In this document: positions 34,591-44,377 of the stretch, piece by piece
How the letters are laid out: the number at the start of each line of letters is the position of its first letter
Numbering within the stretch: position 1 is the stretch's first letter
DNA from: CAVROP01 sp050008495
GTDB taxonomy: Bacteria; Acidobacteriota; Terriglobia; UBA7540
Reading direction: 5' to 3'
Length of the DNA stretch: 64,000 nucleotides
NCBI GenBank assembly: GCA_050008495.1
Contig: JBEKMN010000016.1
Coordinates: 1-64,000, forward strand
Notes under the pieces: generated by a model
What the model saw: the letters and a program-made list of their open reading frames with translations, nothing else
The model's database searches: none
Told to the model about the DNA's origin: nothing
Made by a program: the position numbers and the translations under genes

Positions 34591-35236
34591 GCGCGGAAAC
34601 TACTTTTGCCGGTAGCGCTGACCTTCAGGTCAGCACCTGCCGACCCTTCGCTCGGCTCAGGGCAGGCTCTAAAGGTCGGCGCTACGTCGATCTGAGACAG
34701 GTCCGAAAGCCACCCAGTTTCGCATTTTTCGCTTGACAAAACCTGGTGCCCATGATAGCCTATACTTGTGGTCATATTGTGGACACATTGTCATAAGCAA
34801 TTGCCGAGGCCGCCGAAAAGCGAAACAAAGCCGGGCAGCAGTGGCGATAGGGGAAAAACGGCTAATTACAAAAAATGGAAAATAGTGGGAACGAAGCTAA
34901 GAAGTACTTGAAAACAAAGGAAAGTCGCTTTTTGAATGCTGCAAAACTAGCGCGTTTGGCGCGCAAATCGACACCAATTTGACCCCGATATGACCAAAAA
35001 ACGCTGCATTTTGCGAAAACGAAGTCGGAACTTGCGCCTCGAACCCGATGCTGCAGTAGTGACAGGTTGTCGGCTAGGCAGCCTTGGGAATCCAACCCCG
35101 GCCTTGTGCTCTGGGCTACCTGTGCCGCCGCCATGGTGTTTCGAAGGCGACCAGGGAGCACGATCACGCGGCGGGATGAGTACTGAGAACTGAAAACTGA
35201 AAACTGAGGACTATTAACCGAAAGGACTCACCATCC
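34591..35236. other. long intergenic region containing leader element B
   Basis: About 645 bases. It contains a palindromic GTAGCGCTGACCTTCAGGTC...GGTCGGCGCTAC (about 34610-34685), element B (34733-34990), and just before proS four tandem heptamers (CTGAGAA, CTGAAAA, CTGAAAA, CTGAGGA; about 35181-35210). No gene is supported. Confidence 0.6.
34733..34990 (+). repeat. dispersed leader element, copy B (upstream of proS)
   Basis: TTGACA (34733-34738), 17 bases, TAGCCT (34756-34761), then the 23-base box identical to copy A (34884-34906), 29 bases, and ATG (34936) followed by CTGCAAA. The shared segment continues at lower identity to about 34990. The ATG opens only a four-codon frame here. The promoter-to-box distance is about 122 bases against about 356 in copy A. 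Confidence 0.7.
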
Positions 35237-36934
35237 ATGCGTTGGAGTCAAACGTTCATTCCCACATTGCGCGAGGACCCTGCCGAAGCGGAGGTTCCCA
35301 GCCATCGCTTGCTCTTGCGGGCGGGTTACGTCCGCCAGGTGGCGGCGGGGGTCTATGCGCATCTTTTTCTTGCTCAAAAGTCCCTTCTCAAGGTGATGCA
35401 AATCATTCGCGAGGAGATGAACGCCATCGGAGCCCAGGAGTTTCATTTGCCGGCTTTGAATCCGGCTGAACTTTGGAAAGAATCCGGCCGATACGAGACT
35501 TACGGCGAGACCTTGTTTAAAATCACGGACCGGAACCAGCACGAAATGTGCCTGGGTGTGACGCACGAAGAAGAGATGACCAATATCGCGCGCAGCGAGT
35601 TGCGCTCGTACAAGCAATTGCCTCAAATCTGGTATCAAATCCAGGAGAAATACCGCGACGAGCCGCGGCCCAAGTCCGGGCTGTTGCGCTTGCGGCAGTT
35701 CTGGATGAAGGATTCCTACACGTTCGACTTGGACGAAGCCGGGCTGGACAACAGCTACCAGAAGCACTATCACGCCTACCGGCGCATTTTCGACCGCTGC
35801 GGTCTGAAGTACGTGATTGTCGAAGCCTACTCCGGGACGATGGGCGGCACCCAATCGCACGAGTTTGCGGCGCCGACGGACGCGGGCGAAGATTCACTGG
35901 CCATTTCGGAGTGCGGTTACGCGGCGAACTTGGAGAAGGCGGAGGGCCACGCGCCGCCGGTGGAGGACCTGTCCGGCGACAAGCCGCCCGAACCGTTTCC
36001 GACGCCCGGGCAGAAGACGATTGACCATCTGGCAGAGTTTACGGGTGAAAGCCCGGCGCGGTTGATGAAGACGCTGGTTTACATGGTGGAAAGCAAACCG
36101 GTGGTCCTGCTGCTGCGGGGCGATCACAGCCTGAGCGAGACGAAGTTGACCACCGCCCTGGGCACCAATGTATTCCGGCCGGCGACACCCGAGGAGGCTT
36201 TCGCGCTCCACGGCGCCCACGTGGGTTCACTGGGGCCGGTGGGGCTTAAGGGGGTTCGGATCCTGGCGGACCGTGCGCTCCGAGGGAGGAAGAACCTCAT
36301 CACCGGCGCCAATCGTGATGACACGCACCTGCGCAACGTCACGCCGGGGCGTGATTTCGAGCCTGAATATCATGACCTGCGGGCGGTGGTGGCGGGTGAT
36401 CTCTGCCCGCGCTGCGGAGAGCCGATGCAGATTCGCGTGGCAGTGGAGTTGGGGCACATCTTCAAGCTCGGCAAGCGTTATTCTGAGACCATGCATGCGA
36501 CCGTGTTGGACGAAAACGGCAAGGAGATGCCGCTCGTCATGGGGTCCTATGGAATCGGAGTGGAGCGCATCCTGAGCGCGGCCGTGGAGCAGAACCATGA
36601 TGCCGAGGGCATGTTCCTGCCCCGGGCGATGGCGCCTTTCGACGTCATTCTGACGGCGGCCAATATGGACGATGCCCAACTGGTCGCGGCGGCCGAAAAG
36701 CTTTACAAAGAGATGCTGGCCAATTCGATTGACGTGCTCTTCGACGAGCGGGCGGAGCGGCCGGGGGTCAAGTTTAAGGATGCAGACCTGATTGGTGTGC
36801 CTTACCGTGTGACGTTGGGCAAACGGAAGTTCGCGCAGGGACTGGCGGAGATCTTCCAACGCTCGACAAAGCAGGTTTGCGATGTTAAGCTGTCAGAGGT
36901 TGTGGAGCGTCTGCGCGCCGAGTATCTTGCCTAG
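35237..36934 (+). CDS. proS: prolyl-tRNA synthetase
   Basis: A class II synthetase charging tRNA-Pro, 565 residues, the bacterial length. It starts MRWSQTFIPTLREDPAEAE. Motif 2 is YRDEPRPKSGLLRLRQFWMK and motif 3 is SYGIGVERIL. The editing insertion between motifs 2 and 3 is present (FTGESPARLMKTLVYMVE ... LLRGDHSLSETKL), so deacylation of Ala-tRNA-Pro is expected. The C-terminal anticodon-binding domain includes LFDERAERPGVKFKDADLIG. ATG 35237 has a GAAAGGA ribosome-binding site about 11 bases upstream. Its leader holds repeat element B. Confidence 0.97.
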   Translation: MRWSQTFIPTLREDPAEAEVPSHRLLLRAGYVRQVAAGVYAHLFLAQKSLLKVMQIIREEMNAIGAQEFHLPALNPAELWKESGRYETYGETLFKITDRNQHEMCLGVTHEEEMTNIARSELRSYKQLPQIWYQIQEKYRDEPRPKSGLLRLRQFWMKDSYTFDLDEAGLDNSYQKHYHAYRRIFDRCGLKYVIVEAYSGTMGGTQSHEFAAPTDAGEDSLAISECGYAANLEKAEGHAPPVEDLSGDKPPEPFPTPGQKTIDHLAEFTGESPARLMKTLVYMVESKPVVLLLRGDHSLSETKLTTALGTNVFRPATPEEAFALHGAHVGSLGPVGLKGVRILADRALRGRKNLITGANRDDTHLRNVTPGRDFEPEYHDLRAVVAGDLCPRCGEPMQIRVAVELGHIFKLGKRYSETMHATVLDENGKEMPLVMGSYGIGVERILSAAVEQNHDAEGMFLPRAMAPFDVILTAANMDDAQLVAAAEKLYKEMLANSIDVLFDERAERPGVKFKDADLIGVPYRVTLGKRKFAQGLAEIFQRSTKQVCDVKLSEVVERLRAEYLA

Positions 36935-37100
36935 TGGGACGCTGATACGACTGGGGACGTTGCCATTCCGTTCTTGAGCGTCGCGCAGGGGCGGGATCTC
37001 GGTCCGGAACCGGGTGGGTCTCAGGATTCCTCGCACCACTCACTCGCCGCGGGCCGAGTGAAGTTCCTGGTCTGGCAGGGAATGGCAACGAAGGGTCGAC

Positions 37101-37466
37101 ATGCGGCGAGGAGAAGCAGCTTCGGGACGTTTGAAGGCGCTCTTGTCTTTGGCGCTCCTGGCGGCGTCGATCTTTGGCGCTTTTAAGATTTTCCCCGCGT
37201 ACGTGGACAACTATCAGCTTCAGGACCATATCCGGCAACTCTCGACGCAACTCGCCGTACGATCCACTCCCGCGACGCCGGGTGACGTAACCAATGAAGT
37301 GGTACAGTTCGCCCAAGATCATGGGATTCCACTCGCTTCCGACAATGTCAGGGTCACCATCGGGCACCACGTCAAGATCGACCTGGACTACACGGTTCCG
37401 GTGGACCTGAGCGTTTATACGTTTCGGCTTCACTTTACGCCGTCGGCGGACAGCTTGTCCTTATAA
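37101..37466 (+). CDS. small membrane-anchored protein (DUF4845-like)
   Basis: 121 residues. One N-terminal transmembrane segment (LKALLSLALLAASIFGAFKIF) is followed by a small extracytoplasmic alpha/beta domain (PAYVDNYQLQDHIRQLST ... VVQFAQDHGIPL ... VRVTIGHHVKIDLDYTVPVDL). The pattern of a short anchor, PxYVxNYQL and then a beta-rich domain resembles DUF4845-type proteins. Function is unknown. It ends three bases before the PBP start, so the two are almost certainly translated from one mRNA, which hints at a cell-wall or envelope role. Confidence 0.72.
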   Translation: MRRGEAASGRLKALLSLALLAASIFGAFKIFPAYVDNYQLQDHIRQLSTQLAVRSTPATPGDVTNEVVQFAQDHGIPLASDNVRVTIGHHVKIDLDYTVPVDLSVYTFRLHFTPSADSLSL

Positions 37467-37469
37467 CCC

Positions 37470-40040
37470 GTGGAACGATCTGCGTCAGCACCGCGCTCGA
37501 AGCCCCGTTCGTCTCGAAGATCGGGGTGGTCACGCCTGGCCGGGATGGCAGGTTGGAAGAAAGGTGTGATTGCCGGCGTCCTGCTGTTTCTGATCTGTTT
37601 TACCGGCTTTCTCCTCTACTACTACGTTCGATTCTCCCGCCTTATTGGCGCGCGCCTGAGCGGCGAAATCTTCGATAATGCTTCCCTGGTTTTCGCCGCC
37701 CCCACGCCCCTTGCCGTCGGCGAGGCCGGCAGCGCTGAGGAAGTCGCCCGGCGTCTGCGTCGAGCCCTCTATGCCGAAGGCGACTCCTCGGATGTGGGCA
37801 CGTACACTCTGGCGCAGGATTCGATCGAAATCACGCCTGGCCCGCTTTCCTATTTCGCTGACCCGGCAACTCGAGAAGACCCTGCCCGTCTGACCTTTCG
37901 AGATCACCGCCTGGCTTCCATCACCTCGACCGAGGGTGGCGCGAGCCTGGCCAGTTACGAACTCGAGCCCGAGGTGATCACCACGCTGTTTGGCAACAAC
38001 CGCTCCAAGCGGCGGCTGGTGGGTTATCCGGACCTCCCGAAAGTGTTGATTAATGCGGTAGTGGCCGCGGAAGATCATCGCTTTTTTTCCCATCACGGCG
38101 TGGATCTTCTGCGCATTCCGGGCGCGGCACTGGCCGATATCCGTGCCGACCGCAACGTGCAGGGCGGCAGTACCTTGACCATGCAGTTGGCTCGCGGTTT
38201 TTTCCTCACGCCGGCGCGGGTGTGGCGGCGAAAAATCGAGGAGACTTTCCTGGCTTTGTTGCTTGAAAAACGCCTCAGCAAGGAACAGATCCTCGAACTG
38301 TACGCCAACCAAATATACCTTGGCCAGCGGGGGAGCTTCTCCATCTATGGTTTTGGTGAGGGCGCGAACACCTACTTTAACAAGGACGTTTCCACCCTGA
38401 CGCTGCCCGAGGCTGCCCTTTTGGCAGGTCTGGTTCGCGGCCCGAATCTTTATTCGCCTTATCACCGGTCCGGCAGGGCTCTCGATCGGCGCAACTATGT
38501 GCTCCGGCAGATGCTCGAGTTGGGAATGATCACGCCTGTGCAGGCCGCCGCAGCCACCGAGTCGCCATTAGGAGTTGTCAATCAAAACGTGGAGGGTCGC
38601 GAAGCGCCATACTTCGTGGACATGGTGCGCGACCGGTTGTTAACGCAGTTTTCCGACCAGGATCTGAATTCGCAGAGTTATCGCATTTACACCACCCTCA
38701 ATCTCGATTTGCAGAACGCGGCGTCGGAGGGTGCGCGGCTGGGTATCACCGAAGTGGACCAGGTATTGAGCAAGACCAAGCGCGGCAGGGAAGCAAAGGC
38801 CCAGGCCCCCAATCAACCCCAAATGGCGCTGCTGGCCCTGGACCCCCACACCGGCGAGATTCGCGCCCTGGTGGGCGGAAGGGACTACGCAACTAGCCAA
38901 CTCAACCATGTGATGGCCAAGCGGCAGCCCGGCTCCTCGTTCAAGCCCTTCGTCTACGCGGCCGCCCTGAGCACGGGAGTGAACGGCGGGCGGCCCCTGA
39001 TTACACCCGCCACCCTGCTCAACGACGAACCCACCACCTTTCAATTCGGCGACACCACTTACGAACCCGAAAACCTGAAGCAGGAATACCACGGACTGGT
39101 CACCCTTCGCGAGGCCCTCACCCATTCTCTAAACGTGGCCACGGTGCGTTTGGCGGAGATGGTGGGTTATGACAAGGTGCGGGACCTGGGGATCGCCGCG
39201 GGAATCAACAAAGACCTGTTGGCCACGCCCGCCATCGCCTTGGGCTCCTATGTGGCCACGCCGCTCGAGATCGCCGGCGCTTACACGATTTTTTCCAACC
39301 AAGGCGTGTACGTCGAGCCGAGGTTTATCCTCGCCGTCAACGATTCCTCAGGAACGAACCTCTGGCGGAGTTCTCCGGTCACACGGCCGGTGCTGGACCC
39401 GCGGGTGGCTTACTTGATGGTGGACTTGATGGAGAGCGTGATCAACCACGGCACCGGCGCGGGAGTCCGCAGCCGAGGTTTCGAGGCCCCGGCGGCGGGG
39501 AAGACGGGGAGTTCGCACGATGGCTGGTTCGCCGGTTTCACCTCGAACCTGCTGGCCATCGTCTGGGTCGGCTACGATGACGACCGCGATATTAAGCTGA
39601 CCGGAGCGTATTGCGCACTTCCGATTTGGGCTGATTTTATGAAGCGCGCCGTGCAAGTCCCGGCTTACAAAGACCCGCAGCCCTTTTCAATGCCGGACGG
39701 CGTGGTTTCCGTTCCTATAGAAACAGCCTCGGCCTCCAGCGACGCAACGATCGTCCGAAACGAATACTTCATCGCCGGAACCGAACCCCTGCCGACACAG
39801 CCGGCCAGGGGATTCCTGGGACGGCTCTTCAACCCTCAGGGCCAGCCCAGTCTGCCTCCGGCATTGGTACTTCCGCCTGGCGCCCCGGGGGCGCAGTCGC
39901 CACAAGCCGGCGCAACGAAGCCGCCGGAGGCTCCCGCTAATGCACACAAGCCTGGACTCATAAAGAGATTCTTGTCGATTTTTAAGGGTAAGAACTCGAA
40001 ACAGGCGCCGCCTCAGAATGCACCGGCGCCCCAGCAATAG
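37470..40040 (+). CDS. bifunctional class A penicillin-binding protein
   Basis: Polymerises and cross-links peptidoglycan. 856 residues: a cytoplasmic basic tail, one membrane helix (GVIAGVLLFLICFTGFLLYY), and a PBP1b-like small domain before the GT51 glycosyltransferase. The GT51 part has the catalytic Glu201 in EDHRFFSHHGVD, then QGGSTLTMQLARGFFL, RKIEETFLALLLEK and NQIYLG. The transpeptidase follows with SxxK at Ser489 (GSSFKPF), SxN in HSLNVA, and KTG at 678-680. The C-terminal 100 residues are Pro/Ala-rich. GTG 37470. It is linked to the small anchored protein upstream and two TPR proteins downstream. Confidence 0.95.
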   Translation: MERSASAPRSKPRSSRRSGWSRLAGMAGWKKGVIAGVLLFLICFTGFLLYYYVRFSRLIGARLSGEIFDNASLVFAAPTPLAVGEAGSAEEVARRLRRALYAEGDSSDVGTYTLAQDSIEITPGPLSYFADPATREDPARLTFRDHRLASITSTEGGASLASYELEPEVITTLFGNNRSKRRLVGYPDLPKVLINAVVAAEDHRFFSHHGVDLLRIPGAALADIRADRNVQGGSTLTMQLARGFFLTPARVWRRKIEETFLALLLEKRLSKEQILELYANQIYLGQRGSFSIYGFGEGANTYFNKDVSTLTLPEAALLAGLVRGPNLYSPYHRSGRALDRRNYVLRQMLELGMITPVQAAAATESPLGVVNQNVEGREAPYFVDMVRDRLLTQFSDQDLNSQSYRIYTTLNLDLQNAASEGARLGITEVDQVLSKTKRGREAKAQAPNQPQMALLALDPHTGEIRALVGGRDYATSQLNHVMAKRQPGSSFKPFVYAAALSTGVNGGRPLITPATLLNDEPTTFQFGDTTYEPENLKQEYHGLVTLREALTHSLNVATVRLAEMVGYDKVRDLGIAAGINKDLLATPAIALGSYVATPLEIAGAYTIFSNQGVYVEPRFILAVNDSSGTNLWRSSPVTRPVLDPRVAYLMVDLMESVINHGTGAGVRSRGFEAPAAGKTGSSHDGWFAGFTSNLLAIVWVGYDDDRDIKLTGAYCALPIWADFMKRAVQVPAYKDPQPFSMPDGVVSVPIETASASSDATIVRNEYFIAGTEPLPTQPARGFLGRLFNPQGQPSLPPALVLPPGAPGAQSPQAGATKPPEAPANAHKPGLIKRFLSIFKGKNSKQAPPQNAPAPQQ

Positions 40041-40190
40041 GAACGTGTTGGAAAATGAGGCCTCTCCGGCGAAGGAGGGGTTGGGGGAGGCCGGGACAGC
40101 CAAGCCGTGGTTCAACCGCACCTTCGTATTCCGGTAAGAGGGGGAAATCACGTGGCCGGTGGTTGTCTCTTCCCGTTGCGAGGTTTAGAC

Positions 40191-41024
40191 ATGAAAGATG
40201 AAATGTTGGCCCAACCCGTGATGAAGTGGTTTATGGTACGAACTCTTCTTTTCGTTCTTTGCCTCTCTGCTGCGCACTCATTATTTGCCTATCAAGGGGG
40301 GCAGTTCACGCTGCCGCCGTCCGGGTCCGGCCAGGTGCAGCCCCCGCCCGCCGCCGGCCATCCGCTCACCTTCGAGGAACGCGGGGACATCTTCATGGCT
40401 CGTAAGTCTTACGATGATGCGGTTGATTTCTACAAACGGGCTTTGAAACAGACCCGCTTTGCCAATCCCATTGTCTGGAACAAGCTGGGTATTGCCTACC
40501 AGCAGTTGCAGGATTACGCGGTCGCGCGCAACGCTTATAACAAAGCGATTCAGCGTCAGAAGGACTATACGGAGCCCATGAACAACATCGGGACCACTTA
40601 CTTCATGCAGAAAAGGTACGGGAAATCCGTAAAGTACTACCTGAAAGCGATCAAGCTGAGTCCTGAATCCGCTTCCTACCATTTGAACCTGGGAACCTCG
40701 TACATGCAGATGAAGAAATACAAGGAGTCGGTGGACGAATATCGCACCGCCTTGAGTCTTGATCCCAATATCTTCTCTCAACGTTCCGCCTTTGGCACCA
40801 CGATGGAAGCGCGCGGCGCCGATCCGGAATACTATTTTTACTTGGGGAAAGTGTACGCTTCTCTGGGCCGCGCTGAGGAGGCGGTGCGCAGCCTGCGTCG
40901 CGCTCTCGAGGACGGGTTCAAAGACCGAAAAAGGATTCTCGACGACCCGGACTTTATGAAAATCAGCCAGAACCCCGCCTACATGGAATTGATGAACAAC
41001 CCGCCGGTGGGGATCAAGGATTAG
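40191..41024 (+). CDS. exported TPR protein
   Basis: 277 residues with a signal segment (WFMVRTLLFVLCLSAAHSLFA), a Pro/Gly-rich stretch and then about five tetratricopeptide repeats: AVDFYKRALKQTRFANPI, IVWNKLGIAYQQLQDYA, ARNAYNKAIQRQKDYTEP, KYYLKAIKLSPESASY, ESVDEYRTALSLDPN. It ends with a conserved-looking DPDFMKISQNPAYMELM. TPRs scaffold protein complexes, and periplasmic location next to a PBP suggests envelope assembly. ATG 40191 is chosen; ATGs at 40203 and 40221 are alternatives. Confidence 0.8.
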   Translation: MKDEMLAQPVMKWFMVRTLLFVLCLSAAHSLFAYQGGQFTLPPSGSGQVQPPPAAGHPLTFEERGDIFMARKSYDDAVDFYKRALKQTRFANPIVWNKLGIAYQQLQDYAVARNAYNKAIQRQKDYTEPMNNIGTTYFMQKRYGKSVKYYLKAIKLSPESASYHLNLGTSYMQMKKYKESVDEYRTALSLDPNIFSQRSAFGTTMEARGADPEYYFYLGKVYASLGRAEEAVRSLRRALEDGFKDRKRILDDPDFMKISQNPAYMELMNNPPVGIKD

Positions 41025-41130
41025 CCTGGGGGCCAGGCAGCCCAAATGGGCGCCCGCTCGCGCCAGTTTCCACTCCGAACGGTATTGGGCCCTCTGCCCA
41101 TCCAAAGGAATGAAGATCACGTGCGTTGTC

Positions 41131-41200
41131 ACCCCCGCGGAAGCGGGGGGCCACTGTTGGTCGGGAATACAATGGATTCCCGCTTTCGCGGGAATGACGA
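41131..41200. repeat. dispersed palindrome GTCAYYCCCGC...GCGGGAATGAC
   Basis: GTCACCCCCGCGGAAGCGGG on the left and CCCGCTTTCGCGGGAATGAC on the right form two short hairpins within a larger inverted repeat, a type common in many bacterial genomes. It lies between the two TPR genes. Confidence 0.7.
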
Positions 41201-41273
41201 AATTCGACGGAGAGCCCAGCCAGGAACCTCGCTCCGAGCCCCGTCGGCCCGTCGGAATCGGTTCGGTGCTATA

Positions 41274-42914
41274 ATGCACATTCTGGATCGATTTTTGATG
41301 CGAACAGTCCTTCAACTATTCCTGCTCCTGCTGGGTTCCTGGCAATTCGCCGTCGCCTCCGAGGTCCATGCCGTCCTGGTCTTTCCTTTTGAAAACCGCA
41401 GCACCAGGGCAGATCTGAACTGGGTCTCGGAGAGTTTTGCGGAGACTATTTCCTCCCGGCTCTCGGGGCCGGACTTCTACGTTTTGAATCGAGCTGAGCG
41501 CGACGTCGCCTGCAGCCAGTTGGGCATTCCTTCCGATACCCCATTAACGGTGGCCAGTGAGTACAAAGTAGCGCAGACTCTGGGTGCGGATTGGGTTGTC
41601 TTCGGGAGATTCAACGTGGAAGGGGCAGGCCTCACCGCCACGGCCCGCCTGCTTGACCTCCGCAAGTTAAAGCTATCTCCGCCCATTGCAGCCACCGGTG
41701 AGCTGGCCGAATTGGTGGACCTCCAGACACGCTTAGTCTGGCTGCTGGAGGCAGCGCACGATCCGCATTTTACCGTCGGGACAGAAGAGGATTTCAGCCG
41801 CAAGTTTCCAGAAGTGCGACTGGATGCCTTTGAGAATTACATCCGTGGCGTCCTGGCCACCGATGATCCCTCCCGCATTCACTTCTTCGAGGAATCCGAC
41901 CGGCTCAATTCATCCGATCACAGGGCGGCATTTGCCTTGGGCCGCTTCTATTTTGATCAGAAGGACTACGCCAACTCGGCCAAGTGGCTTAAGAAGCTGA
42001 CTCCGGGCGACGCTCGCTACCTGGAATCGCTCTTCTTCTTCGGAGTGGACGAGTACTTTCTCGGCCATTACCCCTCGTCAAAGACGGCCTTTGAAAAGAT
42101 CGGGAGAGAAATTCCTCTGAACGAGGTTGCGAACAATGCGGGTGTGCTGGCGGCCCGGGCAGGAGAGGATGAGCAGTCGCTGGAGGAATTCGAGCGAGCC
42201 CACGCGGGTGATCCGACCGATCCGGACTATTGTTTCAATCGCGGTGTGGCATTCTGGAACCTTCGCCGGTACAATGCCGCGGCCAATTCACTGGAGGAGG
42301 CCATCCGGCTGAAGGACGATGATTCGGACGCCCACACGCTCTTGGCCGTGGTGTCGGAGAAGCAAGGCGATGCGGCGGGGGAGCGGGCTCAGGTGGAGTG
42401 GCTGAACCAGCGCCAGATGGGGCTGGAAGCTCACCCCTCGCGTGACATGCTGCCCCAGCCGCGCCTCAAGAAGAACTTCGACGAGCGCGCGTTTCTTTTG
42501 CTCTCGCTGGCCGTGCACAATGCCCTGGAAGAGCGCCTGGCCGGTATGCCCGCCGATCAACACGCCGCCTTCCACAAATCCCACGGCAAGACTCTTTTCG
42601 GCCAGGGACGCCTGGCGGAAGCGGAACGTGAACTGGCGGAGGCAACCTCACTTGCCCCCGGCGACAGCGAGGCGCACCTGAGCCTGGCCGAGATCCTGGA
42701 AGCGGAAAGCAAGCCCCAGGAGGCGGTGGTGGAATTTCAGGCGGCGCTCAAGCTTCAGGACAGCTTTGCCGGCCACCTCGGCCTGGCTCGGGCCTATCTT
42801 GCCCTGAACCGCCGCGAGCAGGCTCGCCAGGAGGGAGAGGCGGCCCTGAAACTCAACCCGGATAACCGCGAGGCCCAGGAGGTTGTCGGGCACATCGTCT
42901 CGGGCATGAAGTAG
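41274..42914 (+). CDS. exported TPR protein with N-terminal TolB/CsgG-like domain
   Basis: 546 residues. A signal segment (LQLFLLLLGSWQFAVAS) is followed by a domain opening VHAVLVFPFENRSTRADLNW and SFAETISSRLSG, resembling the TolB-N/CsgG-like 'pathway-score' domains that precede TPRs (IAVLPFEN type). From about residue 190 TPRs follow (FALGRFYFDQKDYANSAKWL, YCFNRGVAFWNLRRYNAAA, EAHLSLAEILEAESKPQEA). The start is unclear: ATG 41274 overlaps a TATAAT at 41270-41275. If that is the -10, ATG 41298 would be used. It probably shares an envelope role with its neighbours. Confidence 0.75.
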   Translation: MHILDRFLMRTVLQLFLLLLGSWQFAVASEVHAVLVFPFENRSTRADLNWVSESFAETISSRLSGPDFYVLNRAERDVACSQLGIPSDTPLTVASEYKVAQTLGADWVVFGRFNVEGAGLTATARLLDLRKLKLSPPIAATGELAELVDLQTRLVWLLEAAHDPHFTVGTEEDFSRKFPEVRLDAFENYIRGVLATDDPSRIHFFEESDRLNSSDHRAAFALGRFYFDQKDYANSAKWLKKLTPGDARYLESLFFFGVDEYFLGHYPSSKTAFEKIGREIPLNEVANNAGVLAARAGEDEQSLEEFERAHAGDPTDPDYCFNRGVAFWNLRRYNAAANSLEEAIRLKDDDSDAHTLLAVVSEKQGDAAGERAQVEWLNQRQMGLEAHPSRDMLPQPRLKKNFDERAFLLLSLAVHNALEERLAGMPADQHAAFHKSHGKTLFGQGRLAEAERELAEATSLAPGDSEAHLSLAEILEAESKPQEAVVEFQAALKLQDSFAGHLGLARAYLALNRREQARQEGEAALKLNPDNREAQEVVGHIVSGMK

Positions 42915-42924
42915 CGGCGACTGA

Positions 42925-44310
42925 ATGATACCCTTTAAAGGGCTTGGCCAGGGTCCAGCGATGTCAAATCAACACAGCACAGAGAAGGGAACCTTGAGAC
43001 TGCGACGTTACCCGTGGTTAGTTGCTCTGGTGTTGCTCAGCATGGCGGCCGGGGGCGGTTCCCCCGCGGCGGTCGAGCCGGGCCGCCCTCGTGTGGTCGA
43101 AATCCGCTTGGACATGATGATTCACCACGTGAGCGCCGAATACGTGCTGCGCGGCATAAAGTTCGCCAACGATACGCACGCGGACGCGGTCCTTTTGGAG
43201 TTAAACACGCCCGGCGGCCTCGAGAGTTCGATGCGCGACATCGTCTCAGCCATTCTTAATTCGAGCGTGCCGGTTATCACTTTTGTCGCGCCCAGCGGGG
43301 CCAGTGCGGCCTCGGCGGGATTCTTCATCCTGGTGGCCGGCGACCTGGCGGTGATGGCTCCTGGGACAAACTCAGGTGCGGCCCACCCGGTGGTGTTGGG
43401 CGGGGCCGACGTGGGCAAGACGATGGAGACCAAGATCGAAAATGACGCGGCCGCCTACATGCGCTCCGTAGTGGTGAAGCGCGGCCGCAACTCGACCCTG
43501 GCTGAGGACGCGGTGCGCAAGAGTTCCTCGTACTCGGATAAGGAAGCCCTGGATGGGAAGCTGATTGATGCCGTGCTGAGCACTCCCGCCGCAATTTTTG
43601 CGAAGTACGACGGCCAGACCATCAAGCGGTTCAACGACACCACCACAACCTTGCACTTGAAAGACGCGGAGGTTGTGGCTTACGCCATGCCCGGCCTCGA
43701 GCAGTTCTTTGCTTGGGTGGCGGATCCCAACATTGCCTTTATCCTGGGCGCGCTCGGATTGGCTTGCCTTTACATTGAATTCACCCATCCGGGGTTGATT
43801 GCGCCGGGAGTGGTTGGCGCGGCTGCCATCGTCCTGGCCATGTACGCCTTCAACCTGCTGCCCATCAATTCCCTGGGCGTGCTGCTGATTCTGGCGGGAA
43901 TCGCGCTGCTGGCCCTGGAAGTGAAAGTGATGTCGCACGGAGTCCTGGCGGGCGTCGGCGTTGTGGTCCTGGTTTTAGGGGCGCTCCTGCTGGTAAACTC
44001 TCCCTGGCCGCAGGCCCGCATTCATCTCTCCACGGCGCTCGGTGTAGCCGTACCTCTGGCCGTCATCGTTGTGGTTCTGCTGCGCTTTGCCATCGCGGCG
44101 AAAATGCGCAAGGCGGTGACGGGAGAGGCCGGCATGGTTGATGCCTTGGGCGTGGCCAAGACTGACCTCGGACCTTCGGGTACGGTCCTTGTCCACGGCG
44201 AACTGTGGGACGCGCGCGCCCGGCAGCCGATCGCCAAAGGGGCGCGAGTGCGCGTTCGGGAAGTCGAGGGACTGACTCTGTGGGTTGAGCCCTTCCAGGA
44301 ACCTCAATAG
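42925..44310 (+). CDS. NfeD-type membrane serine protease (ClpP-class)
   Basis: 461 residues. After a signal or anchor comes a ClpP/crotonase-like protease domain: LLELNTPGGLESSMRDIVSA, VPVITFVAPSGASAASAGFF (catalytic Ser in GASAASAG), MAPGTNSGAAHPV, and Lys region KSSSYSDKEALDGKLID. A four-helix membrane region follows (FILGALGLACLYIEF, GVLLILAGIALLALEV and others), then a C-terminal OB-fold (GMVDALGVAKTDLGPSGTVL). This is the long NfeD1b type. Such proteins pair with SPFH/stomatin proteins, and that partner is the next gene. They act in membrane quality control. The start may be ATG 42925 or ATG 42961. Confidence 0.9.
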   Translation: MIPFKGLGQGPAMSNQHSTEKGTLRLRRYPWLVALVLLSMAAGGGSPAAVEPGRPRVVEIRLDMMIHHVSAEYVLRGIKFANDTHADAVLLELNTPGGLESSMRDIVSAILNSSVPVITFVAPSGASAASAGFFILVAGDLAVMAPGTNSGAAHPVVLGGADVGKTMETKIENDAAAYMRSVVVKRGRNSTLAEDAVRKSSSYSDKEALDGKLIDAVLSTPAAIFAKYDGQTIKRFNDTTTTLHLKDAEVVAYAMPGLEQFFAWVADPNIAFILGALGLACLYIEFTHPGLIAPGVVGAAAIVLAMYAFNLLPINSLGVLLILAGIALLALEVKVMSHGVLAGVGVVVLVLGALLLVNSPWPQARIHLSTALGVAVPLAVIVVVLLRFAIAAKMRKAVTGEAGMVDALGVAKTDLGPSGTVLVHGELWDARARQPIAKGARVRVREVEGLTLWVEPFQEPQ

Positions 44311-44377
44311 AGTTGAGTGCTGTCGAGGCGGCCACGAGGGCCCCCCCTGCGAAGCTAAGCGCGGAAAGGAGCATTCT

